Shown in pieces: positions 1 to 12,055 of a stretch of DNA of 64,000 bases (its first letter is position 1; every line of letters starts with the position of its first letter). The DNA comes from Ceriagrion tenellum. Lineage: Eukaryota > Arthropoda > Insecta > Odonata > Coenagrionidae. The stretch lies in the NCBI GenBank assembly GCA_963169105.1, contig OY720636.1, positions 73,024,123 to 73,088,122 of the forward strand, in the 5' to 3' direction. Made by a program: the position numbers and the translations under genes. The notes below the pieces were generated by a model. That model did not search any database. It saw only the letters and a list, made by a program, of their open reading frames with translations, and was not told the DNA's origin.

Positions 1-570
1 TGAGATCAATCATTATAAAACTGAGGAAAGACCCGAGAAGGCGTGGTTTCTAGATTTCAGTCTCCATCATAGAAAATGATTTCATCATAGAAATCGCAAT
101 ATATCCTCACCCGGAAGCTAAATATTTTAGTTTTTCATACCTTAAAGAGCCTAAAATGAATAAACGCGAAAAGTTGAACTTAACGACTATTTGTGACCTC
201 CGTCATAACCAATCAAAAGGGGGTAATTAGAACATGAAGATGTAAAAACAGCAAATAGTATTACAACAAAGCCAGTAGAAACTCATTTTATTACTTACTT
301 ATCAAAATGTTTTAGTCACTCACAGGAGGAGTAAGCAATAAAATAAGTTCCTGCTGAGAAAACTTAGTGCAAACCGTATTAGAATTTCCAGTAACTCTAA
401 TTCCGAAGTATTCGGTTAAAGTAAAAAAATCAGAAGTTTAGTTTTCACTACACCAGCATTTCCCGTTGAAATGACATTAATTTCCGTTGCTCTTATATTA
501 TCATTTCTCGATGGAATGAGATAATGAAATTATAAACTGCACTGTATATAACTGAACTATAAGGTACACA
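1..570. other. non-coding AT-rich DNA
   Basis: I see no open frame of note, no tRNA-like box and no repeat here. The sequence is AT-rich and looks like ordinary intergenic or intronic arthropod DNA. Confidence 0.5.
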
Positions 571-1373
571 GGGGTAAGTGGAACCGCATATTTATATAGT
601 TGACATTTTATTAGCTACTGTACATTGAATTGACATTCAATTTTATTAAGATTCAATATTCTGGTGAAGAAATGTATCCTCTAACTTTAAATGAATTATA
701 ATGCAGACATATTTCAATGGTTTCCCTTCTGGAACACAGAATATGAACCGTAGTCAGCATTTACACTTGCCCCGATGATTGGGGCAAGTGTAACCTAAGG
801 CCTGTTCATTTATTATGTAGCAAAGAAATATCATTGGGGTAGGTAAAAATAATTCAATGACATACAATACCAATGGAAATGTAATTTCTCCTTACTTTTC
901 ATACATTTAACCTACATTATAGGAATCAAATTAGATGTCAAGTTGGAATGTGCCTAGCCTGAAGAGGAACCTAATGGGTTCCACTTGCCCCAGTGACAAT
1001 ATAATCTGGGGCAAAAGGAACCTACACTGATTTCACTCATAGTAACAAAATTGCATCCACCACACTATTACGGCATGTTAAGATATTATTTGACTCATAC
1101 TTACTGATTTAACCTCAATGTAATCTCTACAATTCTTGGTGTGGTAATCGTAAAATGATGTGATGCACTTGGTCACTCTATGAGCAGATATGACGCGCTT
1201 CCAAAGAATACTGTATTTCAGCTCCTCTGCCGTAAGTTTTGGGTAGGTAGCGATCCCTGCGTATTATGGAAAGTAGTGTGATGAAAATCTCACTAGGAGC
1301 GCCACTTCATATATATTATTTATGCGACGATAGCCATGGGTTCCACTTCCCCCAAATTTACACTTACCCCGGT
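571..1373. repeat. cluster of GGTTCCACTTGCCCC-type motifs in both orientations
   Basis: A 13-17 bp motif recurs about seven times in 800 bp: reverse orientation at 571-585, 781-793 and 1007-1023, and forward at 761-773, 976-992, 1338-1353 and 1360-1373. The copies at 761-773 and 781-793 form a perfect 13-bp hairpin with a 7-base loop. Those at 976-992 and 1007-1023 form an imperfect hairpin. No coding potential accompanies them. They could be decayed ends of short inverted-repeat transposons or a dispersed palindromic repeat; the family is not recognised. Confidence 0.6.
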
Positions 1374-1729
1374 TTACCTAATTAGTGAACTGCACTATAT
1401 TATGAACTTACTTTTAACTTCTTAACAATCAATGTTTTTCCTTCACCTGAATATTGGACCTTTAACACACTAAAATTCTGTAGTTCCCTAACTCTCAGGA
1501 TCATACATAAGAATTAGAAGCCATAGAAAATGGAAAACAAGGTAACTAATATGATTAATCTTTATAAGCTTTCGGTAAGGAAGAAGCTAAATATTGGAAC
1601 GGTAAACTTGCGTTCGTCCTTTATACATAAATCCTCACTGAATTACCCATCGCATAACATTAAAGAGAAGACATCAAGGAGCAAAATCCGAAGGGTGATG
1701 TAGTTTTGTAGTTTTCAAAACTTTTAGAA
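1374..1729. other. non-coding AT-rich DNA
   Basis: Nothing recognisable is seen between the motif cluster and the purine-rich block. Confidence 0.5.
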
Positions 1730-4075
1730 CAAGGGAGAAGATCTTGGAGAGGGAGCGCTGGGAAGGGCGACACGGGGCCACAAGGCTAAGAGAGTCATTC
1801 CTCGCCCTCAACTGCTGCTAGGGGGCAGAGAGAACCGAGGGGGTTAACGGCAAAAAATAGGGGAAGCCAAATATATGGTCTCATGAAAGAATAAAGGAAT
1901 CGAACAGATGAAAGAAACTATGGAGTCGCAGGAGTCGAGTGAGAGGGAAGATAAGATTTGTGTTTGGGGTAGAGTAAGTACGCGGGATTTGTCCACTAGA
2001 GAGAGACGAGGAAGAAAAGAACGATTGGAAAGGAAAGGCGGGAGAAATATGCGGTCGTCCCGACAGAACGGGAAGGAGATGAGCCCATGCGGGCGATCTC
2101 TTTAAAGCGAAACAGTGGGAGGGAACGGAAAGAAGGAAGAGGGGAGGAAACAACGGGCTGAAGTTTTCCACCTTCGCAGACCGAGGTGGGGTAGTAAGGG
2201 AGGAAGACTTGGCGAAAGGGAATTAACCTGAATTTGTGAAAGCTGGAGAGGTAACGAGACAACGATGAGAGATAGTCTTCAGGGACATGCATCGGGAAAG
2301 GAAGGCAGGATAGGGGATATAGGAGAGGGATAGAGTAGAAATAGAAGCCGGTGAAAGACAAGGATTGGCGAGGGTGAGATGGGCAATGAGGAAGAAGAAA
2401 AGGGCAGTGGCGGGAAAGGAGCGTTTTCTAGAGTTGAGAAGGAGAGAAAGAGGAGATTCCGGGAGGTGGGGGGGCGGGAAGAAAAGAAGGAAGGGGTGAG
2501 TAGTGTGGAAGAGGTCTGAGGATATGCGATGGAGAGGAAGGGTGCAGGAGAGGAGAAGGAGGGGATCGAAAGAGGGAGGGGGGTTTGATGTGAAGGAAGT
2601 GGATGAGAAAGAGGGGATGGTGGGAAAAGGAACGACGGGGGTGGGAAGAGGAACGGGAAGAGAACGGGGTTCGAGTACGAGGGAAGGGGCAGGTGGAGAG
2701 ATGGGGTGGGAGGGTGTCCCTAGTAGGAAGAGGGGACGAAGACGGGAAAGTGGCGGGGCCGAGTGGAGGGAAGAAGCGGAGGAATTGAGGGGGGGAGTGG
2801 GCGCAGGAACAACACGCAACGCCCTAACCCTGGCGCCAGTTGCCCAGACACCAAGAATTTTCGAGGAGAGAACCGATGCGTGTGTGAGCAAGAGCCTATG
2901 TGTGCGCAGGGACGGAAAGGGAGGTTAGAAGGGAGCGGTGTGGAAAAGCCGGAGGAAAAGGGATTGCAGGGATATGGAGAGGGTGGCACAGGCGAGATGG
3001 GGCGAGGGCTTTCGAGAGGGTGAGAGGGCGAGAGGAAATCTGAGATGGCTGCTTATAAATTTTTGAGGTGTGACGGAATTGCAAAACGGTATCGAGTGGG
3101 GAATGGTCGAACACCGAGTGAAGAGAGATGAAGGACAAGGGAGGAGGATGTGTGAGGGGAAAAGATGGTGGTCGAGGAGAGAAAAGGACCTTTGTGTTTG
3201 TGGAAGCGAGGGAGACGGTGTAAACGATGCAAAAAAGGAGCAGAAGGAAAAAAATTGGACGAGACAACGATTGGATACGCGTCTGAATCGACCATTGACT
3301 AGCATGCCGGGCGCGACGGCCACTCCAAATCACTCTCCGGACTTCACGATGGAAACGTGACATATTTGCGTTTTATGGGCGGAGTTCATAAAAAAAATCA
3401 ACTATCCGGCTCATTTTCGTGGTATCATCACGATGCGAATAAAAAGAGAAATGCGGAGTGACAGTTTCAAAAGAGACAAAACACGTGAGTAGAGGAGACC
3501 GTAGATGGGAAGACAACTGTAGGAAAGGTTGTCTCCTAGACACGTTCCCAAAATGAAAAAACGGCGAGAAAAAGAGAGAGAATTCCCAGAGAATGGAAAT
3601 GAGCAGGGTAAATGGAATGGACGGTGGAGATGAGGGAGAAGGTGCCGTAGAGAGGGTAAATGAGTATGAAAGAGTGAGAGGGGGGAAAGAAAAGGGTAAG
3701 AGGGACAGCAGGAGGCTGACGATCGGACGATAGCGAAGGGGTGGGCTAGGAAACTGCCTCGTCTTAGTGGATATGCTTTGCGAGGAACATCCGAGCCGAA
3801 TGGCATTGGGTATGGGGAGAGTCGGGGAATGGCTTGAGGAAGAATTGGAGGGAATGCGATCGTAGGAAGAGAGGGGAGGATAGTTGTCTGGGGGAAGGAG
3901 GAGGAGTGAAGGGGGAAGATGACCAGAAGGGCATAAGTGGGCAAAGGGAAGAGGGGAGCGGAAGGGGTGGGAATAGGGTAGGAGGGAGAGAGAGAGGAGA
4001 GGAAAAGGAGGAGTAATCGGGGGTTGGAAGGGATAGCGAGGGATGAGGAACATTTTGGAAAGGCGCCAGGTCACA
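1730..4075 (+). other. long purine-rich (GA-rich) strand-asymmetric block
   Basis: Over about 2.3 kb the plus strand is dominated by G and A (GAGG, GGAAG, GAGAGG runs) with few long pure runs, so it is a degenerate purine block rather than a microsatellite. Several long minus-strand frames cross it. They consist almost only of Ser, Pro, Leu and Phe, the expected read-out of a polypyrimidine strand, and overlap in competing frames, so I do not call them genes. A short ordinary stretch at about 3290-3420 interrupts it. Confidence 0.75.
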
Positions 4076-4620
4076 GAGTATATAGTCGGACTGAAAAATC
4101 TCTCTCCCGGTTCTCCCCCAACCCCGTACTAAACTCCCTCCACACATCCTACCCAATCCCCCAAACATACCCTATCCACCCCCTATGCTCCGTCATTTCC
4201 CTTCCTACTCCTTCCCATTCTTGCTCCCGTCTCCCTAACTCTCTCCCTTCTCCCCGCCGACGCCGCGACTCTCCGATTCCTCCCGCACCCTCCCGCCTTC
4301 ATCCCACCGCCGCATCCACCCCATACTCCCCGCACACAATGCCGCAATACACCCTCTCCAAAAAGCCACGCGGAACCAGCACACACACCCACACACAAAC
4401 CCTAGTCCGAGCCACCAACCAACCACCTTGATACCACCACCCCCGCCGGTCATGACCTCTCAAAGAGTCTGCCTCCATTCCCACGAGGTTCAAACCCCCC
4501 ACGACGTCCTCCCACCTACTCTCCCCCCTCCCAAACGAAACCTTTCCCACCCCTCCCCATTTCAGATTCCTCCCCACCCCTTCTCCTTTCCAAACCGCCC
4601 GCATCGTCCCGTTGGAAGAG
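4076..4620 (+). other. pyrimidine-rich (C/T-rich) block with AC-rich patch
   Basis: At about 4080 the strand bias flips: the plus strand becomes C/T-rich to about 4620, with a CA-rich microsatellite-like patch at about 4378-4402. The long frame over 4024-4431 is Ser/Pro/Thr-rich low complexity and is not supported as a gene. Together with the preceding block this gives a sharp purine-to-pyrimidine switch. Confidence 0.7.
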
Positions 4621-6040
4621 AGGAAAAAAAAAAAAAGTCCAGATAAATCCCGAAAGTACATCAAGAAAATTGATGCATTTTGAGCGATGGGGAGGGAAGG
4701 GGATGCAATTCGTCGCCGTATTTCACCACGACTTCCACATGACAAAAAAATAGATGACCAAACAACCGACGTGGGAGGGAGAGATCGACTTGTATTTGAA
4801 GGCGCCACGGACGATGGAGTGACTTTTTGACGGTACGAGGGAGAATACGTAGTTTAGTCAATCCTTGGCATCCATGCCCACCCGGCACTAGCCTCCGAAT
4901 CAGCAATTGATTTTGCAAATTCACAGGGTAACAGCATGCGTGTGCATGCATAACTCGGGTATACTGCGCATTCCTTAATTTATACCCCGAACTCTGTCCA
5001 ACAGTGAGATTCCGCCTAAGTATTTCCATTTATTTGTCAACTGCACATGCGATTATATTATTTCAAGAGTTCACAGACACTCTCCAAAGAGGAAAAGAGC
5101 CCGAGATTATGAAGCAAAATGTTCATCCCCTTAAATGTCACGAGAGCAACCAACGTCCGCTAACAGATCGAGTCAAAAAAAAAGAAATGCGGTAAATACG
5201 GGTAGTGAAGAAAGGAAAAAAAAGGTCTCAACTGCTTTTGCACTCCGTTTGGAGTCAACAGTGCCTCTCAAATACGTAAAATGAAGCTTGACATGGAGTC
5301 CAACTCGACGAGAGGAGAAAAAGTATTACTGCGATGAAAGAAAGCATTCTCCCGAACTGCGTCCCGCGGTTGTGGGGTAGAAGGTAGCTGTGGAGGACAA
5401 CCAAGAAAGAAAGATTCCGCAGGGAAGGGATACAGCGAGGAGATGAAAAAATAAAGCCTTTATATCTTTCAACGTTTGTTTCAGAAATTGAGTAAACCCA
5501 TGGAGTGAGAAACAGGGACGGCTCCGCAAAAAGTCTCTCTATGATGCCCGAAAGTATCGATGAAAAACTGACCCAAAGCGGGGGAGAGTTCGGACGCAGT
5601 CCGAATCAATGCTGATACCACTCGTCGGAACTTAAACTCAACGGTCTTCCTCCCACTTCATCCTGACTAGCCGCCGATGATATCGATCAGGATGGGAAGG
5701 TGGGTGGGGATGAGAGGGCCGGAGAGGGATTGGGAGAGGAGGAGAAGGAAAGGCGGTGGTTGATGGTGGGGGAGAAGAGGACAGAGAGACTCCGACTACT
5801 CCATTCCTCTCCACAAACTCTGTTGTACTAGCCAAGTCTTCCTTTTAAGGCCTTCACCCCTATCCACTCACCACCAACCCTCCCTCACTTTAGTGTTGCA
5901 CGTTTGTTGGGCACATTAGTCCACGCTTTTTTAATCCCCAAAAAGGCTCCATAGGAAATGTTCCCTCATTAGAACCAGTACTTCATGGCACGGGACAATG
6001 AAAATATTCGGTTCGAGGAAACAATAATTTGCTATATATA
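4621..6040. other. non-coding DNA with a further purine/pyrimidine patch
   Basis: No gene is seen. A purine-rich patch at about 5690-5785 is followed by a C/T-rich patch at about 5850-5890, a smaller version of the asymmetry at 1.7-4.6 kb. Confidence 0.5.
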
Positions 6041-6560
6041 TCGGACCGGTAGGACCTTCCTCGGCGTTATAAGAAGTCTTCGACCGCTGATCTCTAACGC
6101 TGAGGAAGGACCAACCGATCGGAAACGTCCACTTAGATCCGAGACTGCACCGGTGCCCTCAGCGTTGGAGAATTTTCAGGTTAAGAACCCATTTTTAACA
6201 CAAGAATGTCACCACTAATGTCATTCGTGTCCTCCAACCTGACCGACCAATTCAACATCTTAGCCACTGACAGTCATCATAAAACTCAATTACAAAACCA
6301 ACTATCCCTCCCAGACAACCCCGCTAGTTTCATCCGCTCTTTCTCTCCCTCCCACTTCTCACCCACGTACTCCCTTACAACCAATCCCTTCTCCAAACTA
6401 TCAACCCCGTACCAAGTCAAACTCTTAGACCTCATCTCCACAGTGACAATCATTGGTAGTGACCTTCTGACGCTGAAGAAGGGTTCTTAACACGAAAGTT
6501 TCCCAAAACAGAGGACACCGGTGTCGTCTTGGACCATCTTCCAGTGAGTGTCCACTGATT
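6041..6560. repeat. palindromic repeat units with hammerhead-like motifs
   Basis: Two related units flank a C/T-rich spacer (about 6230-6440). Each begins ACGCTGA(G/A)GAAGG, carries GAAA about 20 bases later (6098-6135 and 6468-6505) and then CACCGGTG. Downstream of CACCGGTG the first unit turns back (TTCAGGTTAAGAACCC), so the units also match each other as inverted repeats. A further hairpin pairs about 6051-6069 with 6094-6113. CTGANGA followed by GAAA is the spacing of a hammerhead ribozyme core, known in Penelope-like elements and retrozymes; stems here are weak, so function is speculative. Confidence 0.5.
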
Positions 6561-9500
6561 CACCTCTCTATCCTTCCCTAACCTATACACCACCTTACCA
6601 GCGTGCATATTATTTTTATAGCCCTTTCTTTTTATATTCATTCATGTATAGTACATTGATCGACGAACGGCTACAACAAACTACAACGGCTACATACAAA
6701 AATGAGGAGTAAAAAGTTCATTAACTTTCCTGCTATCCTCTCATGATATGCCTTAATTTGAACCGTTCTTTAGATTTCATTGTACATTGAACCGATTTTG
6801 CATGAGAATCGTTGAGAATATTCCTGTATTTACCATTAGAAATTGACCTGTGACCAAGGAAAAGTATTACGAGGAAATACAAAAGCACATGTCTAGAGGG
6901 ATTTTCTTATCGAAGGTGTACACGCATGTGTTGAGTAATTGACGCTAAAATATGAGGAAAACGGGAAAGTAAAACAAAGATTGTACTGTAGTTAAAGACT
7001 TGACTAAAAGTCAATAAGACACTGATCTACCGCAATGGGTTTCATATGTTATGCTAACGAGCAGGTAAATCAAATAAAGTGAATTATATAGGTCCATTAG
7101 ATGCCATAACTATGTTTATTCAATTGAATTATGCTAAGAAAGAAGTGTAAAGGTCATAGGTTTCCAGAGGTAAAAGAGAAAAGACCTGGCTCCCAAGTTG
7201 ATAGTGGGCCAGGAGAAAGGGAGGGTTTTTGAGAGTGCCGAGAACAATATAGACCATGAAAGATACATGAGTGAGGGGAGGGGTGTTGCAAGGCCGTGTT
7301 GCGTAAGAGGGGTAAGAGGTGAGGAAGAGAGAGACAGAGGCGGGGAGTGGAAGGAAGGCGGCAGCACGAGGCAGAATGGATCGGCAAAAAAATGGCGGAG
7401 AAAATGAAATTTTTTTATTAACAATGCACGGAGATTACCTCTGTACCCCGAATGTTTTTATGGCAGGTCTTATCAATGACGCCTGCTCGTAACTGGGAAA
7501 AGATCTTGGGGGAACTTGGAAAGAATAAAAAGTATCACTCTTTAACGAAACCGGGATAGTACGCATTGTAATCAGTAGCGTAAGGCTATATTATGCATAT
7601 GCATCACTATTTTCCAAGAACTCAGTCAAAAACTAAGTCGTTACATTCCTACTGCCTCCGATTAAAGGGTAGACGGCTAAAGAAAACACGACACAGGAAA
7701 TGAACGCACAGGAATCGCAAAAAAATCCATGAAATGTCTGTTTTTACGGTGATTCGGAGCAAAACATTTTGGAATAATTCAAAGTATGTGCTTCAGTTTC
7801 ATACATCCAGAAATTAATACTTATGAAAGCACTGATTGGGAAAATACAAGTGGGATTGGTTGAAAAAGAGACTCCTCAGTTAAATACTGATTTTTCCGTC
7901 TCAATAAAAACGATACATGATAATACTTATCAAATTCGAAAGATATTTTTTCGCAATGATCACATTAACATTCGCAGCGAAAATGCATCGAGAGTCCATC
8001 CCTCAAACTTACGCTTTCCCGCCATACATAATTTCAGAAATGTTTATAAAATATTTTTTTTTGCTATTTAATGAACCAAATGAGGAAAAAGATTGACTCT
8101 AATCATGAATTTACCATTTTTATTTAAATTATTGAATACTAAGTTGTAATTTCGCGAGGAGCTTCAAAGCAGGTGCGCTTCCTAGATGCTGTGAGTATAT
8201 TTGAATGCTCGAACAACATGAACTACCATATAAATACATTAATTATTAATAAGTAGCAGTATACAGATGGGTCCATTTTAATACTTTGAAGATGAAACTA
8301 AATTATGGTAAAAAAAACGCCAAACAGGTAACGACGCGAAACTTTACAATTACGGGTGTTTCAAGCGACTACAATGGTAGTAACTGTTTGACTGTCCACT
8401 AGACTTTATTTTATCACCGACAATGGTACCGACTATTCTAATAACTAAGAATTGAAATTAATATATAATTTTTTGTATGTTTGACAAAAAGCAATTGTCA
8501 AGAAAGAACATTAAATCTATTTTGGCGGATGAGGAACGACCTTGAATGGTATTAAAACGAAATCCACATTTTCATGGGCATGTCATGCATAAGCCCTGAG
8601 CTTGAAAGGAGAAAAAATTCAAGTATGTGAAAAAAATCTACCGATTGAGTATCTCAAAGGCTAACATGACTTTAAATATTTAGTTCACTTTGTTAATGAT
8701 ATGAAACCCCATAAACAATGTTAAAAGGAACGTTACCGACCACCAACAAAACTGTCACATGAATTTTGTTCCGATACACAAATTCTACCCACTATTTAGG
8801 ACCCACGAGGATAGAGATTGCATTCACACACATGATAGCTGAATAGAAATAAAAATCCAGGGCTAACGAGAAATCTCAGAAATTTACAGATCTAGTGATT
8901 TTCAGCGTAAAATAGATCAATATCCTTATCTGCAAAATTAAGCCAAACACAAAATACTCACATGATCTTCAAGCATCAATAATAATAAAAAAAATGAACT
9001 ACTACGATTTTAACTTGAATCGGAGCATGACAAAATGTATAGAAGTAACTCCAGAGCAAGAGGAATGCCTAAATGTATTATTCATCAACTAAATGAAAAT
9101 CAGAAAATTAAGGGGTAACAATTACAAATGGTTCTTCGAGATAATCTTTTGAAGCTATTGAATCATCACGCCCTCGGCGAGTGTATCTCTTCCGCACCAG
9201 GCCAAAGAACTGAACTATAGTCTATCAGAACATGGTTCACTTACACGGTGGGGGTGTGGAGAGAACTCCGGGGTAGTCCCTGGGAGCGCATAAAGAGAGC
9301 AAAAATGCACGTCAGAGGTAGTGACGCATTTGCACCCGAAATCCGTAGGCGGATGAATAGTCGGCTAGAGCCGAAAAGAGAGGGGGTGACTAAGGAGGGT
9401 GCTGGGAGAGAACGAAATCCTCGATTCTCCCATGAACTAAATGATGGAAATCTGAAACGAGACGAAAAGTGCTCTTAACCGAAGAACGGAGCTGAGGAAA

Positions 9501-9940
9501 AGGCAGCGACTTGGTCATGGAGGACAATGGGGTTATTTCCAGTAATACAACTTCGCCGAAGAGAAAATGTCCAACGCCGAGCGTATGCGAATAGCATTAG
9601 CAACGTCATCTTCGACCTTGATCATTATCGTTGTTCTGTTGAGCTAACAAGCACTTCTGGACGACAACTTTTTTGGATGATAATCACAATAAATTAAAAT
9701 TTCAATAATATTCAAATCAATTAACTATAATTGTACCAATATCAATCATAAATCAGTTCACCAAATGATACTTTACTTCATCGCCATTATTACTCCTGAG
9801 CCTTAGTAAGCATAAATATTTTTAAAATTCCGCAGCCTTTAATTCAAATCCTTTCACAATATTGTAAAAATTTAAGTTCAAAGCGCTTCACAGTTAGCTC
9901 TAGCATGGGTGATAATGCGTGTATAACACCTACGTTTTCT
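6561..9940. other. non-coding DNA, one purine-rich patch
   Basis: No credible coding region is present. A GA-rich patch lies at about 7195-7410. Short frames across 7134-7424 and 7823-8071 have no recognisable domain. The rest is AT-rich background. Confidence 0.5.
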
Positions 9941-10119
9941 TAAATGAAAATGAAAAAACTTTGTAATAATCCACCAATTTATTTTATGGTACAACTAGTT
10001 TCGTCGCAGCGGCGACACCTTCAGGTACCTGTCGCCGGAAGATGTCGCCGCTGCGACGAAACTAGTTGTACCATAAAATAAATTGGTGGATTATTACAAA
10101 GTTTTTTCATTTTCATTTA
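9941..10119. repeat. perfect 77-bp inverted repeat, Penelope-type ends head to head
   Basis: Positions 9941-10017 and 10043-10119 are exact reverse complements (77 bp), separated by a 25-bp spacer that contains the palindrome CAGGTACCTG. Each arm reads, outward from the centre, TGTCGCCGCTGCGACGAAAC and then a TAGTTGTACC-type AT-rich stretch. This organisation (CTGAAGA-like box, a GTCGC/GCGAC stem, GAAAC) resembles the hammerhead-bearing terminal repeats of Penelope-like retroelements, which are known to occur as inverted copies. Each arm departs from CUGANGA at one base (CGGAAGA on plus, CTGAAGG on minus). The perfect identity implies recent origin or gene conversion. Confidence 0.7.
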
Positions 10120-10679
10120 CGAAATGAACTTCCACAAAGATAAGCCTGAGATGATAGAGATAACCTACGTTTTCTATTGAAAATGACTGCTGAAGGTATC
10201 TTCCGTTTTCGGAAGTGATTGATTGTAGACCATCCATAACCTTGGCAGTCGATGAAAACAAGTATCTGATAGAGGCACCACCTGCGTTCAATGGCAGGGA
10301 TCAGGAAAATGTAAAGGAGAGAGCCTCGGGATGAGGTGAAGCGACGAAATGTTTCCCAAAGGTTTTATACGGTGCTTAAGCAAAATGATGACAAAGGAAA
10401 AGAGAAAGGAAGACAATAATATAATAATACTGAAATGTTGTAGGTGTAAAAGGCATAACCCATCCATGCATGACAAGTAAGTCTGGGCTTAGATAAAAGC
10501 CGCTATTTGGGGGTCGCCGGGGTGCTCCTGCCTCCACCGCTGAGAGTGACAATACGCATGACGCTGGAGGATATTCTCCACCGAACAGGCGGATGGAGAC
10601 CAATCAAACGGCTATAGCCAATATAAATCGTTCATGCATTTGACCGGCAGATATTTACAGACGAATGCAACAGCAACCA
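10120..10679. other. non-coding DNA
   Basis: Only short overlapping frames without recognisable domains are seen here. Confidence 0.4.
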
Positions 10680-10900
10680 CCAAGGTAGGAATGCGGCGGC
10701 AGCGAGCGAAATGGACTGAAGACGTCAACCTCATACGCTGCCTCCTGAAAGTAACCAATAACGAAACAAAAGCTACTGAACACCAATCATAACTCCAACG
10801 AGATTTAGGAATCTTTCGCACACAGCTAGCACAACTATCACAAAATAGATTATTCAATCATACCAGTCATCAAAAACTCTTCTGTAGTCCCTATTAAGCA
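10680..10900 (+). pseudogene. possible LINE ORF fragment (Myb-like RxKWT motif)
   Basis: One plus-strand frame (about 10690-10880) reads RQRAKWTEDVNLIRCLL and continues with glutamine/leucine-rich helical sequence. This resembles the Arg-x-x-Trp-Thr start of Myb-like helices found in first or N-terminal parts of some arthropod non-LTR retrotransposons. It contains stops, and no reverse transcriptase follows, so at best it is a short relic. The assignment rests on one motif and is weak. Confidence 0.25.
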
Positions 10901-11714
10901 TGGAACGCAGCAATGAAACTCAAAAATATATGGGGTAGGCATGATTACTAAACAAGAACTTTGTCCTGTTACTATCCACCATAGAACCATCCAAGGTTCA
11001 AATTCCCTTAGCTCACCCCTTTTTTGCCTCGCACTTGACCCACTCTCCCATGTTACAATTAGAACTGGATATGGTTACAACATTAAGGGTGAAGGTCACA
11101 ATAAAAACCAAAAATAATTTAGCTTCTTTTAGCGGATGGCATAAAATTTTACGACTCAACAGTAACCAAGGTTCAGAAACTACATCAAAGAACTGAAGAA
11201 TTATCCAAGGATATTTGTGATTTAAAATCGATAAGTGGAAGACACTTGTTTTAGAAAAGGTATCAAAAGAGATAAAGGGTTTGATTTCTGCGGTGGAAGT
11301 CACATCTTAAACTTAAAGGAGAGGATACGCAGATAATGTACCTCGATAACCAGCAATTCCGAAATATAGCTCATAAAGCAATCGAAGAGGAAGTGAAGGA
11401 AAAATATACGCAATATCATGAAAACTGAAATTTGTACGAGAAATACCTGCCACACCATGAACAGCAGGGTTATTCCTCAGGTAACATATACATTCGGTAT
11501 TATGAGGTGGACACATAAAGGTTTAGAAGCCCCGGAAAGAAAATCTCGCATATTACCTACCCGATGCCGTGTCCAATATCTGAAAGCATTACCTGCACGA
11601 ATAACACTCCCGATATGAAAAGTAGACAGGTCATTAACAAAGCCTAACTTTATAATGAGCGGCTAATTGTTATAAACATATATTTGAACTAGAAACAAGA
11701 ATCGTGTACTCTTA
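10901..11714. other. non-coding DNA
   Basis: No domain, tRNA-like box or repeat was recognised in this stretch. Confidence 0.4.
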
Positions 11715-12055
11715 ACAACGGCATTGCCAACGACGATGATAACTTAACCCCTCATTGACTTGAAACACAACAAGAGATCTTCAGTTGAGCACTAAGAAGC
11801 TGGACCAACGGATGGAGATCAGAAGGAATCAGTACAATTCTGATCGGTTTACGATGTCAATAACCCGTGCCGTGCATGGGGTCTAAAATTCCCATACTCA
11901 AAAAATGGAAATTTTCCGCCAAATTAGCTCCTCTAAGAGTAAAGTAGCGATATCATCGGCCGTGGGACAAAAATTTCATTGGATGTGGTCTATCCATTGC
12001 CGTTTAAGAGATATTGGAGGCCAAAGCGAGCGCTTAAAGAGGCGCACGCGCCGCC
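11715..12055 (+). repeat. left arm of a large inverted repeat
   Basis: This segment matches, inverted, about 13168-13510. The best part runs from TGATCGGTTTACGATGTC (about 11841) through CATGGGGTCTAAAATT to CGAGCGCTTAAAGAGGCGC (about 12050). The outer portion is more diverged. It may be a long terminal inverted repeat of a DNA transposon or two copies of one dispersed repeat in opposite orientation. Confidence 0.6.

Noticed and set aside
1881..4431. Long Ser/Pro/Leu-rich open frames on both strands (up to 233 codons)
   Set aside because: They are by-products of purine/pyrimidine-rich low-complexity DNA, overlap each other in several frames and show no domain.
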